DNA from: CAUZIZ01 sp047514575
GTDB taxonomy: Bacteria > Acidobacteriota > UBA6911 > RPQK01 > JAJDTT01
Assembly (NCBI GenBank): GCA_047514575.1
Contig: JAKZYH010000557.1
Span: 1 to 15,696, forward strand
Length of the DNA stretch: 15,696 nucleotides
Reading direction: 5' to 3'
Shown here: piece by piece, positions 1 through 7,468 of the stretch
Layout of the letters: each line of letters opens with the position of its first letter
Numbering within the stretch: the stretch's first letter is position 1
Translations under genes and position numbers: made by a program
Notes under the pieces: model-generated
The model's database searches: none
What the model saw: only the letters and a program-made list of their open reading frames with translations
Told to the model about the DNA's origin: nothing

Positions 1-1
1 C

Positions 2-1114
2 CCTCTGCTCAATCAGATACACGATTGGTTCGTCGGTCAGTTCGACAAGGACGAAGGCAACTGGCTCTGGTCTCACGAGGGATGCCTGCACGCCAAGGGC
101 ATGTTCGCTTTGGCGAATTTCGGTTACAAGGAGCTGGTCGAGAAGGGTTACGGTTGGGCCCTCAGAAACCTCTCCCTGCCTTTTTCCCCCCCGGCGTCTC
201 TTCCGGTGGAAGATCGAATATTTACGATGAGACAGTCGGGCAACATTATCCAGTCGGTTGGCGATGCAAAACTGTCACTCACAGGCGCGCATGGATGGGA
301 ACATGGAGGTCCGGTTCCCGATGTCGAGAACAGTGCCAAGTTCCTCTACGCCCTTCTCAAGGCGGGAGTGCCCCTCACTGATGTTCGTGTGAGCGACCTG
401 CGAAAAGGACTCGCGGACCGGATCCTCAGCTTTCATCCACGCCTGGCAGGCGACTTTATTGGCCTGTCCTGGTACATCTTCGCGATCCACAAGTTTGGTC
501 TCGATAGGAACGCTGCCTACGAGCGCTCCCTCAAGCATATGGAAGAATTGGTGAAGGATGGCTGGAAGTCGAACTTCCCGCTGGTGGAGGTCCCTGCCTT
601 TCGCAGCTTGGCAGTGCGTGCCTTATTGATTGCGGGGTATCGTTTTCCAGAGCTGGATGCGTCGATCAACGGCTATGTCAGATCCCAGGATGAGGAAGGT
701 CTCTGGCGGCTTCCACGAGCCATGCAGCTGTGGGGACTGACGAAACCTCCTACCAGTGGGATCAAAGTGGGAACCCTGGATGGCGCCAACACCTATCTGT
801 TGACCCTCTCCCTGATCGACTATCGCCGAATCAGGTTCTCTGAGGGTAGAGAGGGTGCCCCGCCTCCTGTCCTGAAAAGCACCTTGCCTGCCGCCATGGA
901 GACAGACAATTCTCCCGACGCTCGGGCATTCAAGCGAGCCTGTGGCGCCTGCCACGTGCCGCCAAGTCCTCAAGCCTATTCCCGAGAGGCCTGGCCGGGC
1001 GTTACCCGTAAGATGATGGGGTACATCGCGGAACAGGGCCTGAAGATTCCTGAGAGCGATGTGAAGCAGAGTCTTCGCTACCTGCGGCGGCATGCCCTGT
1101 CCGCAGAGCAATGA
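2..1114 (+). CDS. Partial helical-repeat protein with C-terminal CxxCH cytochrome-c-like domain
   Basis: The reading frame is open from the left edge, so the N-terminus lies outside the window; the first internal ATG is at 101. The protein has two parts. The first ~270 visible residues are rich in Trp, Tyr and Leu and read as paired helices (for example LSWYIFAIHKFG and AKFLYALLKAG), resembling an alpha/alpha toroid of the terpenoid-cyclase/six-hairpin type; I cannot name the family. The last ~55 residues contain CGACH (941-955), the CxxCH motif for covalent heme c attachment, followed by a Met-Met pair in KMMGYI that could supply the axial ligand. Heme c attachment implies export to the periplasm, but any signal peptide is off-window. 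The gene ends 18 bp from the convergent propeller gene. The heme motif is certain as sequence; the fold and role are inference. Confidence 0.75.
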   Translation, partial: PLLNQIHDWFVGQFDKDEGNWLWSHEGCLHAKGMFALANFGYKELVEKGYGWALRNLSLPFSPPASLPVEDRIFTMRQSGNIIQSVGDAKLSLTGAHGWEHGGPVPDVENSAKFLYALLKAGVPLTDVRVSDLRKGLADRILSFHPRLAGDFIGLSWYIFAIHKFGLDRNAAYERSLKHMEELVKDGWKSNFPLVEVPAFRSLAVRALLIAGYRFPELDASINGYVRSQDEEGLWRLPRAMQLWGLTKPPTSGIKVGTLDGANTYLLTLSLIDYRRIRFSEGREGAPPPVLKSTLPAAMETDNSPDARAFKRACGACHVPPSPQAYSREAWPGVTRKMMGYIAEQGLKIPESDVKQSLRYLRRHALSAEQ

Positions 1115-1132
1115 GAGCCTGGGCCTGGTCCG

Positions 1133-2440
1133 CTAGCGGCTGGCTGACAGGTCGACTCGAACAATCTCCTTCGAGTTGCGAGCGAAGATGGATCTCTTGG
1201 CAAAGGCCGGATGGGACCAGACCACCATCCTTCGCCTTATCGGATTCGTGGGTTCGATCAGAAAGGCTCGGCTGGTTTCCCGATATCCTTCAGGGGACAG
1301 CTGGGCAATGATCAGTTCTCCCTGCTCGTTGCAGATGAAGAACCGGTCTTCGTGCTTGATCAGAAAAGCGTTCCACCAGCGATCTTTACCTGTGGCAGCG
1401 AGCGTCGTCCAGATCCTCTTGCCGGTCTTGGCATTCAGGCAGCGCAGTTCCCCGTAGCTGTCGATCCCGTAGATGTAACCATCCTGAAGCACTGGTGTGC
1501 ACATGAGGGAATGGAGGCCGTCCGTCTCGATTTCGCTCTGGCTCTTACCCCTCCAAAGCAGGCTGACCGAAGGTTGGTGCGCATCGGGTCGCATCATCAG
1601 GGGACCGTCGTAGAAGGCGCTCACGAACAGGAGCCGTCGCTTCAAGTCAAATACTGGAGAGGCTAGACAGAGTCCGTTTCGAACCGGGAACTCCTGTTCC
1701 CAATAGCGTTTTCCCGTCTCCGGATCCAGCCCGTAGAGGCCGCTGGGGTTCCAGATGATGAGCTGCCGTTTGCCGCCGGTCTTGATGATCATCGGCGCGG
1801 AATACCCTGGCTCCTCGGCAGTCAGGGCCTGCCAGATCGTCGCACCCGTGTCCTTGTCGAGAGCCAGGACACAACGATTGTCGGAGCCTCCGGCAATCAG
1901 GATCAGCTTGCGTCCGTCTACCAGGGGAGCCGAGCTAAAGCCCCATACCGGAACCTCCGCGCCATAGTCCTTCAGGTAGGATTTGGACCAGAGGTGCTTT
2001 CCGGTGGCAGCGTCCAGGCAGAATAAGTCCCCCATGGCACCCAGGGAGTAGACCTTGCCCGAGTGGACCGTGGGTGTGGCCCTTGGACCCTCAGGATAGG
2101 AGAGGGTGTAGGAGGTGGTGTACTCGTATTTCCAAACGATCTTCCCGCTCTCGGAATCGAGGCAGAGTACGCGTTCCGTGGCTTTCGCCTTGGACGATTC
2201 ATCCGCACGCACGAGATCTGTCAGATAGACGCGATTACCGACGACGGCTGGGCCGGTATAGCCCTGATCAATCGGGGCCCGCCAGGTGAACGACAGTTTC
2301 GAAGGCAGTTGCTTGACGATTCCCGTCTCCCGCCAGACTCCGTCGCGTTTCGGTCCTCGCCATTGAGGCCAGTCGTCTCCCAAGACATTCAAACTGCCGG
2401 TCCAGAACCCGAGTACCAGTGCAAGGCTAACCAATCGCAT
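1133..2440 (-). CDS. Exported PQQ-like (WD40-like) beta-propeller protein
   Basis: A 435-residue protein. I chose the ATG at 2440 because a purine-rich GGAAGG lies just upstream and the protein then opens with a classical Sec signal (MRLVSLALVLGFWTGSLNVLG). The in-frame extension to 2524 has no signal-like character. Mature sequence begins DWPQWRGPKRDGVW, a hallmark start of PQQ-like repeat proteins in Acidobacteria and Planctomycetes. At least five blade motifs of the form LD-x-TGK-x-x-W are visible, such as LDSESGKIVW, LDAATGKHLW, LDKDTGATIW, LDPETGKRYW and LNAKTGKRIW. It ends with KEIVRVDL, typical of the last blade. Such proteins are usually annotated as PQQ-binding, but no catalytic or PQQ-contacting residues can be claimed here; a structural or binding role outside the cytoplasm is as likely as dehydrogenase activity. 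It lies 152 bp downstream of the sigma factor on the same strand and may be co-transcribed with it. Confidence 0.88.
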   Translation of the reverse strand: MRLVSLALVLGFWTGSLNVLGDDWPQWRGPKRDGVWRETGIVKQLPSKLSFTWRAPIDQGYTGPAVVGNRVYLTDLVRADESSKAKATERVLCLDSESGKIVWKYEYTTSYTLSYPEGPRATPTVHSGKVYSLGAMGDLFCLDAATGKHLWSKSYLKDYGAEVPVWGFSSAPLVDGRKLILIAGGSDNRCVLALDKDTGATIWQALTAEEPGYSAPMIIKTGGKRQLIIWNPSGLYGLDPETGKRYWEQEFPVRNGLCLASPVFDLKRRLLFVSAFYDGPLMMRPDAHQPSVSLLWRGKSQSEIETDGLHSLMCTPVLQDGYIYGIDSYGELRCLNAKTGKRIWTTLAATGKDRWWNAFLIKHEDRFFICNEQGELIIAQLSPEGYRETSRAFLIEPTNPIRRRMVVWSHPAFAKRSIFARNSKEIVRVDLSASR

Positions 2441-2592
2441 CGCCGCCACCTTCCGTAAGTAGGTCGACAATGATATCTGGTCTAGGCCATCACAGCTACC
2501 GTTTGTCCGGGGAGGCTTTCGCAAGGCTGGAACTCGAATGGGGTCGGTTCGGCTGGGCGCAGCACCAAGTGAGACTTACTCAGGGAACCGCT

Positions 2593-3171
2593 TCAGTTGA
2601 TGCTCGGCTTGAAAAAGTGATCTCGGACGCGCTTCCGTACCAGAAGTCGCGCGCGGTGGACCCGGCTCTTCATGCTGGCCTTCGAGATTCCAAGCCTTCT
2701 GCATACCTGATCCTCGGAGAGACTCTTGACGTCCTTCAAGAGGTAGGCCCGCCGATAGTTCTTGGGCAGCTCCTGGATGCAGTGTCTGACGAACTCAGAG
2801 AGCTGACGAGTATGAAGCGACAAACCAGGATCCGGGTTCTGACTGGGGAGCCAGTTGGTCGGGGGAAGGCTCTGCTGCTCCCTTTCAGACGGGGTTATCC
2901 AGGCATCAAGAGAGACAGTGACAGCTCGGTTTCGCTTCCGGAGTTTCATCAGGGATTGATTCTGGGCGATTCGGTAGAGCCAAGTGTACAGCGAGGAGTC
3001 CCCCCGGAATCTATCTATGGCTCGGAATGCCTTGAGGAAGGTTTCCTGCACCGCATCTTCCGCGTCCTGTGAGTTTTTCAGAATCCGAAAGCTCACCGCG
3101 TAGAGACTCTTCCCATACTGGTCAACCAATCTCTCAAAGGCACCGCCATCCGTCTGTTGAAGCGAATCCAT
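2593..3171 (-). CDS. RNA polymerase sigma factor, ECF (sigma-70 family)
   Basis: A 192-residue ECF-type sigma factor. Region 2 spans roughly residues 10-80: DAEDAVQETFLKAFRAI is the core-binding helix and FRGDSSLYTWLYRIAQNQ the -10 recognition segment. A linker of ~40 residues follows. Region 4 (about 124-183) contains the -35 recognition helix-turn-helix (EDQVCRRLGISKASMKSRVHRA). Length and two-domain layout match RpoE-like ECF factors; there is no region 1 or 3. The start has a GAGG-type ribosome binding site in the purine-rich stretch just upstream. ECF factors are commonly followed by an anti-sigma gene, but the next gene on this strand is the PQQ-like propeller, and no zinc-finger or membrane anti-sigma is seen. 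It is divergent from lutA across 633 bp. No convincing autoregulatory GGAAC promoter was found upstream. Confidence 0.95.
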   Translation of the reverse strand: MDSLQQTDGGAFERLVDQYGKSLYAVSFRILKNSQDAEDAVQETFLKAFRAIDRFRGDSSLYTWLYRIAQNQSLMKLRKRNRAVTVSLDAWITPSEREQQSLPPTNWLPSQNPDPGLSLHTRQLSEFVRHCIQELPKNYRRAYLLKDVKSLSEDQVCRRLGISKASMKSRVHRARLLVRKRVRDHFFKPSIN

Positions 3172-3511
3172 CTCCTCTGTTCCTCCTCATCGGCCGCTGC
3201 GAACCGGTCAGCAAAGACTGAGTCAACCCGCCAGCAGTCCAGGCATCCGCGTTTGAATTGTTCATTTCAGAACTTTATTCACTCTTTGGATGCCATCCTG
3301 CTCCACATTTATTCCCCAATTAGACGGATTTCTCGCCTTTTCAGTTCAAATACTGACTAACGACACTGCCTGGGGACCACGTTTACAAAGTGGGAGGAAG
3401 AATCTAGAGTATCAAGGTGACAGGCAGCACTAGGGCTCCTTGGTCAATGAAAAGTTCACAAACTGATCAAGTTGTGGAAAACAAGAGAAAGTCCTTTGAA
3501 GTAGGAGGCCA
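3172..3511. other. Non-coding divergent region upstream of the sigma factor gene
   Basis: This stretch holds no credible gene; the short open frames here lack a ribosome binding site and family resemblance. It is visibly more AT-rich than the coding regions, especially 3250-3500, which fits a promoter region for the leftward sigma factor gene. I could not find a convincing -35/-10 pair or an ECF-type GGAAC element. The repeat blocks at 3512-3600 and 3641-3783 follow immediately. Confidence 0.5.
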
Positions 3512-3600
3512 CAACCCCTACAGGGTTGGGATCAAAAGGGATGGCCCTTTACCCAGGGTTCAGAAACCCTGGGCTGTACGCCGCAACCCCGTTGGGGTTG
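3512..3600. repeat. Cluster of four consecutive hairpins (REP-like intergenic element)
   Basis: Four perfect short inverted repeats sit in a row in 89 bp. The first is CAACCC/GGGTTG (3512-3528, loop 5). The second is AAAGGG/CCCTTT (3535-3550, loop 4). The third is CCCAGGGTT/AACCCTGGG (3552-3573, loop 4), and the fourth is CAACCCC/GGGGTTG (3584-3600, loop 3). The first and last stems share the same CAACCC core. No T-tract follows, so these are not simple intrinsic terminators. The arrangement resembles dispersed multi-hairpin REP-type repeats in large bacterial genomes; a structured RNA is an alternative. The palindromes are direct observation and the class is inference. Confidence 0.7.
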
Positions 3601-3640
3601 ACCTCTCTGACGTCTGCGGTATGAGGCAGCTCGCTAGTGA

Positions 3641-3783
3641 CTAGTGGTTGAGGGAGCCATTCGGGGCCGAGGTCAAGGCGCGCTGACGCAGGCATAGCTT
3701 GGACTATGGCGAGAAGGCGCAACGCAGAGATCGGGTTCGAGGGCCACTCAGGCGCTAGCGATTCAGGTGTTACAGTCCACTAG
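3641..3783. repeat. 143-bp block with 7-bp terminal inverted repeats (possible MITE-like or dispersed repeat)
   Basis: The block is bounded by CTAGTGG (3641-3647) and its exact reverse complement CCACTAG (3777-3783). Inside is a CATAG/CTATG hairpin (3693-3708, loop 6) flanked by GCGC-rich arms. Two similar direct segments also occur: GGTTGAGGG near 3647 and GGTTCGAGGG near 3734. No coding potential is seen and no target-site duplication is obvious. It ends 21 bp before lutA and so could influence its transcription. Whether it is mobile or merely repeated cannot be decided from one copy. Confidence 0.4.
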
Positions 3784-3804
3784 CTTCTCGAGACAGTAGG
3801 ATCG

Positions 3805-4530
3805 ATGAGAGTTTCTCTTTTTGTGACGTGTTTGGTGGACCAGCTCTTCCCCCAGGTGGGCCTGAGTGCCGTCAAGATCTTGAGAAAGTTTGGGGTGGAT
3901 GTGGACTTCGATCCCGGTCAAACCTGTTGCGGCCAGCCAGGCTTCAATAGTGGCTACGTCGATGAGGCGGCAAGCGTCGCACGAAGCTTCCTTCAGACCT
4001 ATGAAGATGCCGGTCCGATCGTGGTCCCCTCTGGATCCTGCTCGACCATGATCAAGGTGTTTCTACCTGGCCTTTTCGAGGTTGGGTCGGCAGAACGACA
4101 ATTGGCCGAAGAGATAGCCGAACGGACCTATGAACTGTCCTATTTCCTGGTTTCCGTACTTGAAAAGGATGCAACCGGCGCGCGCTTCCCGGAGGTGGTT
4201 ACCTATCACGATTCCTGCCACCAGCTTCGCGAATTGGGGATCAAGAGTGAGCCTCGTCGCCTTATTGAAGGTGTCGAGGGAATCGACTTCCGTGAGATGG
4301 ACAACCCCGATCGATGCTGCGGCTTCGGGGGAACTTTTTCGGTGAAGTTCTCGGACGTCTCAGCGGCCATTGGAGAGGACAAGGTAGGCTGGATTCTCCA
4401 GTCTGGAGCCAAATATGTCATCTCCAACGACGTCAGCTGTCTCATGCACATAGACGGACTATTGAAGCGGGCACAGGTGCCGATTGAGACAATGCACCTG
4501 GCCGAACTCTTGGCGCAATTCGATGACTAG
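3805..4530 (+). CDS. lutA: L-lactate utilization protein LutA (CCG-domain iron-sulfur protein)
   Basis: A 241-residue protein, the normal size for LutA/YkgE, a subunit of the LutABC complex that oxidises L-lactate to pyruvate. It has two cysteine-rich CCG domains: TCCGQPGF at residues 40-47 and DRCCGFGG at 169-176. Further conserved cysteines are at 9 (VTCLVD), 79 (PSGSCS) and 138 (HDSCH). These bind an iron-sulfur cluster, as in heterodisulfide reductase-type CCG proteins. The ATG at 3805 has AGGA just upstream and gives the typical LutA N-terminus (MRVSLFVTCLVDQLFPQVG). Its last 8 bases overlap the start of lutB, implying translational coupling, and it opens the unit running to queC. Regulation is not evident; no LutR-like regulator is in the window. 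Confidence 0.95.
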   Translation: MRVSLFVTCLVDQLFPQVGLSAVKILRKFGVDVDFDPGQTCCGQPGFNSGYVDEAASVARSFLQTYEDAGPIVVPSGSCSTMIKVFLPGLFEVGSAERQLAEEIAERTYELSYFLVSVLEKDATGARFPEVVTYHDSCHQLRELGIKSEPRRLIEGVEGIDFREMDNPDRCCGFGGTFSVKFSDVSAAIGEDKVGWILQSGAKYVISNDVSCLMHIDGLLKRAQVPIETMHLAELLAQFDD

Positions 4531-5932
4531 AATACGTTCGAACGCGGCCTCGGCGCTGGGTAACCCACAGCTCCAGAAAAACATGTCGGCGGTCATCCGC
4601 ACCGCCCTGCATTCCCGAGATCAAGCGGTGGAGGCAGTGCCAAACTGGGAAACCCTGCGGCAGTACGCTTCCGATGTGAAGACGCATACCCTGGCCCAGC
4701 TCGACTTCTACCTGCAACAGCTGGAAGAGCGGGTCGTCGAGCAAGGCGGCAAGGTGGTGTGGGTCGAGAACGGAGAAGAGGCGCTCAGCTTTATCACTCG
4801 TCTGGCTCATAAAAAAGGAATGACCAAAGTGGTCAAGAGCAAGACCATGCTGGGCGAAGAGATTCACCTGAATCAGGGCTTGGAGGCGGCCCATATAGAT
4901 CCGATTGAAACCGATCTGGGCGAGTACATCATTCAGCTGGCCGGGGAGACCCCATTCCATATCATCGCCCCGGCTTTGCACAAATCGAAGCAGGAAGTGG
5001 CCGACTTGTTCACCGAGAAGGTAAACATGCCACCCACAGATGACGTGCAGCAGATCACCGCTACCGCGCGAAAAATCCTACGAACCCACTTCTTGACGGC
5101 CCGGCTTGGAATCACCGGCGTCAATTTCGGAGTCGCTGAGACTGGAACCATCGTCGTGGTGGAGAACGAAGGCAACGCTCGCCTCTCGGCCTCGGTTCCG
5201 GAGGTCCACATTGCGCTGATGGGAATCGAGAAGGTGGTCCCGCGAGCAGCCGATCTCTCTGTCTTTCTGAAGCTTCTCTGCAGGAGTGCCACTGGCCAGA
5301 AAATCACCAGTTACGTCAATTTCATCAACGGGCCGCGTAGGTCGGATGAGCTGGACGGACCTGGTGAGTTCTACCTGGTGCTGATTGACAACGGACGCAG
5401 CAAGATCCTGGCCGATTCGTTTCTACGCCAGACACTCGCGTGCATTCGCTGCGGAGCCTGTCTCAACGTGTGTCCCGTATACCAGCGAATTGGTGGGCAT
5501 GCCTACGGCTCCACCTATCCGGGCCCGATCGGTGCAATCCTGACACCGCAGCTGCTATCCGAGGAGGAGGCCCCCGAGCATCCTTTCGCCTCCTCTCTTT
5601 GCGGGGCCTGCTATGAGACCTGTCCTGTGAAGATCGAGATTCCGCATATCCTGCTCAAACTCCGAGAACGAGTTCAGAGGAAAAAGAATGACAGGGCCAG
5701 CCATATTCCGCTGGAAAAATGGTCTATGCAGGTCTGGGCCTGGAGCATGAGCTCGTCTCGACGCTTCGCTTGGTTGTCAAAGCTGATGCGTTCGGCCCAG
5801 GGATGGTTTCTAACAGAAAACAAACCCAGGATTTCGCTTCCGCCGCTCAGCGGTTGGACCAAGCATCGCGAACTTCCGAGGCTCCCGAAAGAGAGTTTTC
5901 GAGAGCTGTTTCAGTCGAAGGAGAAGAGTTGA
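4523..5932 (+). CDS. lutB: L-lactate utilization iron-sulfur protein LutB
   Basis: A 469-residue LutB/YkgF-type subunit of the lactate-oxidising complex. I chose the ATG at 4523 because it overlaps the lutA stop (ATGACTAG) and gives the family-length N-terminus; the open frame could start at 4484 but that would run deep into lutA. The LUD domain occupies about residues 60-300 and includes GVAETGTIVVVENEGNARL. The C-terminal ferredoxin-like part has CxxCxxCxxxCP at residues 307-318 and CxxCxxxCP at 360-368, the usual set of seven cysteines in LutB. Between them lies the signature PGPIGAILTP. The gene ends in a TTGA overlap with lutC, preceded by a strong GGAG. Electron acceptor and in vivo substrate are not shown by the sequence; lactate is the known role of the family. 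Confidence 0.96.
   Translation: MTRIRSNAASALGNPQLQKNMSAVIRTALHSRDQAVEAVPNWETLRQYASDVKTHTLAQLDFYLQQLEERVVEQGGKVVWVENGEEALSFITRLAHKKGMTKVVKSKTMLGEEIHLNQGLEAAHIDPIETDLGEYIIQLAGETPFHIIAPALHKSKQEVADLFTEKVNMPPTDDVQQITATARKILRTHFLTARLGITGVNFGVAETGTIVVVENEGNARLSASVPEVHIALMGIEKVVPRAADLSVFLKLLCRSATGQKITSYVNFINGPRRSDELDGPGEFYLVLIDNGRSKILADSFLRQTLACIRCGACLNVCPVYQRIGGHAYGSTYPGPIGAILTPQLLSEEEAPEHPFASSLCGACYETCPVKIEIPHILLKLRERVQRKKNDRASHIPLEKWSMQVWAWSMSSSRRFAWLSKLMRSAQGWFLTENKPRISLPPLSGWTKHRELPRLPKESFRELFQSKEKS
5920..5923 (+). promoter_or_regulatory. Ribosome binding site setting the lutC TTG start
   Basis: GGAG lies 5 nt upstream of a TTG at 5929 whose bases overlap the lutB stop codon (TTGA). No ATG at a sensible position is available: the next upstream in-frame ATG is at 5719, about 200 bp inside lutB. 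The site therefore decides the lutC start. Confidence 0.75.
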
Positions 5933-6618
5933 GTCGGTCGACTGTTCTGGAGAAGATACGTCATGCATGCGCCGACGGAAGCGACTCGGAATTGCCGGGT
6001 GAACTACCCGAGTTTCCCTCCTACGAAGATGCAGTTTCCAAGTTCCGAGTCGAACTGGAAGCCGCCGGAGGGGTCTTTTTCGATGGTCGAAGCGCAGCGG
6101 AACTACCCCAAATCCTCAGCAATATATTGGAAAAGACAGGCGCCACAGAAATCTACTGGGAGGGTGAAGACATCTTCCAGAAAAACGCGGTGCCCTACCG
6201 GCTTCGCGATCCGGAGGCCTTCAGTCGTCAGAATCTGGTTTTCAGCTACCACTTTCAGGGCAGAGTAGAGTTCCCCCTGGTCCTGAACTTCAAACCCTAC
6301 GATCGTGCGACTCTGGGTGCGGTTCCAGTATCGGTCAGCAGAGCGATCTTCGGGATTGCCGAAACCGGTACGATTGTCCACTCGGTAACACCGCATGCGG
6401 GCCGGCTTCTGTCGGTGCTACCGGAAGCTCATCTGGTGCTTCTATCCGAGAAGGACTTGTTGATGAATTCCGTCGAGTTCTTTGCCAGGACTCAATTGGG
6501 AGAGCTGGGCAGCGCACTGACCCTGGTCACCGGACCCAGTCGCACGGCAGACATCGAGAAGACGCTGGTGCGAGGAGTCCATGGTCCTCGCCAATGGTAT
6601 GTCGCTCTCACCTCCTGA
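5929..6618 (+). CDS. lutC: L-lactate utilization protein LutC (LUD domain)
   Basis: A 229-residue LutC/YkgG-type protein, the third subunit of the LutABC lactate-oxidation complex. I selected the TTG at 5929 because it gives the family length, has GGAG 5 nt upstream and overlaps the lutB stop by 4 bases. The ATG at 5719 would add 70 residues that are only lutB read in another frame. Family signatures are FGIAETGTIV near residues 141-150, which parallels the GVAETGTIV segment of LutB, and GPSRTADIE at 202-210 followed by VRGVHGP, the most characteristic C-terminal motif of LutC. No cysteine cluster is present, as expected. The SDR gene begins 15 bp downstream. Confidence 0.95.
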   Translation: MSRSTVLEKIRHACADGSDSELPGELPEFPSYEDAVSKFRVELEAAGGVFFDGRSAAELPQILSNILEKTGATEIYWEGEDIFQKNAVPYRLRDPEAFSRQNLVFSYHFQGRVEFPLVLNFKPYDRATLGAVPVSVSRAIFGIAETGTIVHSVTPHAGRLLSVLPEAHLVLLSEKDLLMNSVEFFARTQLGELGSALTLVTGPSRTADIEKTLVRGVHGPRQWYVALTS

Positions 6619-6633
6619 AGACTCAACCCGGAC

Positions 6634-7401
6634 ATGTTAGAAAGCCTAGAGGGAAAGAGAGCACTGGTTACTGGAGCCGCAAAGCGCGTAGGCCGCTCCA
6701 TTTGTCTGGCCTTGGCCGATCAGGGTGTGGACGTTTTGATCACCTACCGACGGAGTGCCAAGGATGCCGAAACAACCAGCCAAGAGCTTCAGTCCAAGGG
6801 GGTGCGGGCCCTCGCACTGCGGGCAGATCTCGAAGAGATTTCTGATTGTGAGCGATTGGTTGCCGATGCCGAGAGGGAGTTCGGGGGGATCGATATTCTG
6901 GTCAACAATGCCTCTGATTTCACCAAGACTCCGATTCAGGAGCTGGCCCAGGACGGCAAGGAGTTTCGAAACCGATTCGACTATTTTGCTCACCTCCACA
7001 TGGCAGCCCCCCTCTATCTCGGGATCCGATTGGGCCGGGGAATGAAGGAACGGGGTTGGGGCCGAATTGTCAATCTGACCGATCGGGTGACGGTTCGTGG
7101 GCAGGCCTATCCGGATTGGGCGTTCTATCTGACCACCAAGTATGGTCTATATGGAGCAACACAGGTCCTGGCCAGGGAGCTTGCGCCGGAGGTTACCGTC
7201 AACAGCGTCGGTCCTGGTTTGGTAGTTCCTCCTCCTGATTTTGATCCAGAAGAAGTGGAACGGATCCGCCGGAGAATTCCCTTGCAGCGCCAAGCCTCGC
7301 CGGAGGAGATCGCTGCCGACGTTCTCCATCTCGTCCGCTCGACATCCAAGACGGGCTCCGCGATTCTTACCGATGGTGGGGTGGGTTTGATCGGGGGTTA
7401 G
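6634..7401 (+). CDS. Short-chain dehydrogenase/reductase, pteridine-reductase (PTR1/FolM)-like
   Basis: A 255-residue classical-length SDR. The cofactor motif TGAAKRVG (residues 13-20) matches the TGxxxRxG variant of pteridine reductases, with Lys-Arg favouring NADPH. The NNAS motif follows in VNNASDF. The usual catalytic Ser is replaced: the strand reads IVNLTD, with Asp150 at the position where PTR1-type enzymes also carry Asp. The active-site pair is Tyr165-x3-Lys169 (YLTTK). The Asp-to-Tyr spacing is 15, by my alignment two residues longer than in Leishmania PTR1. A QueD-type pterin enzyme lies 67 bp downstream, which supports a pterin substrate such as dihydrobiopterin or dihydromonapterin. 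Substrate is inference; a generic 3-oxoacyl-ACP-reductase annotation would also be produced by many pipelines. The ribosome binding site is weak, so coupling to lutC is plausible. Confidence 0.82.
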   Translation: MLESLEGKRALVTGAAKRVGRSICLALADQGVDVLITYRRSAKDAETTSQELQSKGVRALALRADLEEISDCERLVADAEREFGGIDILVNNASDFTKTPIQELAQDGKEFRNRFDYFAHLHMAAPLYLGIRLGRGMKERGWGRIVNLTDRVTVRGQAYPDWAFYLTTKYGLYGATQVLARELAPEVTVNSVGPGLVVPPPDFDPEEVERIRRRIPLQRQASPEEIAADVLHLVRSTSKTGSAILTDGGVGLIGG

Positions 7402-7468
7402 CTGCGATTGATCGAATCGTAATCCTCCGCCCCAGGAAGAATGGCAGCTATGGTGCTAGGAAAACTCT

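Noticed and set aside
1130..1139. Perfect palindrome CCGCTAGCGG at the convergent gene ends
   Set aside because: It is only 10 bp, covers the stop codon of the propeller gene, and has no loop or T-tract; probably chance.
2470..3072. A 200-codon open frame on the + strand opposite the sigma factor
   Set aside because: It lies entirely antisense to a clear ECF sigma gene, has no family resemblance and no ribosome binding site; it is a coding shadow.
3512..3600. Hairpin cluster as a rho-independent terminator
   Set aside because: No T-tract follows any stem, on either strand, and it lies between divergent genes where no transcript needs to end.
3417..3644. A 75-codon open frame across the hairpin cluster
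   Set aside because: It begins without a ribosome binding site and reads through the palindromic repeats; composition is not protein-like.
5719..5928. N-terminal extension of lutC from the ATG at 5719
   Set aside because: These bases encode the C-terminus of LutB in another frame; the TTG at 5929 has a proper GGAG and gives the family length.
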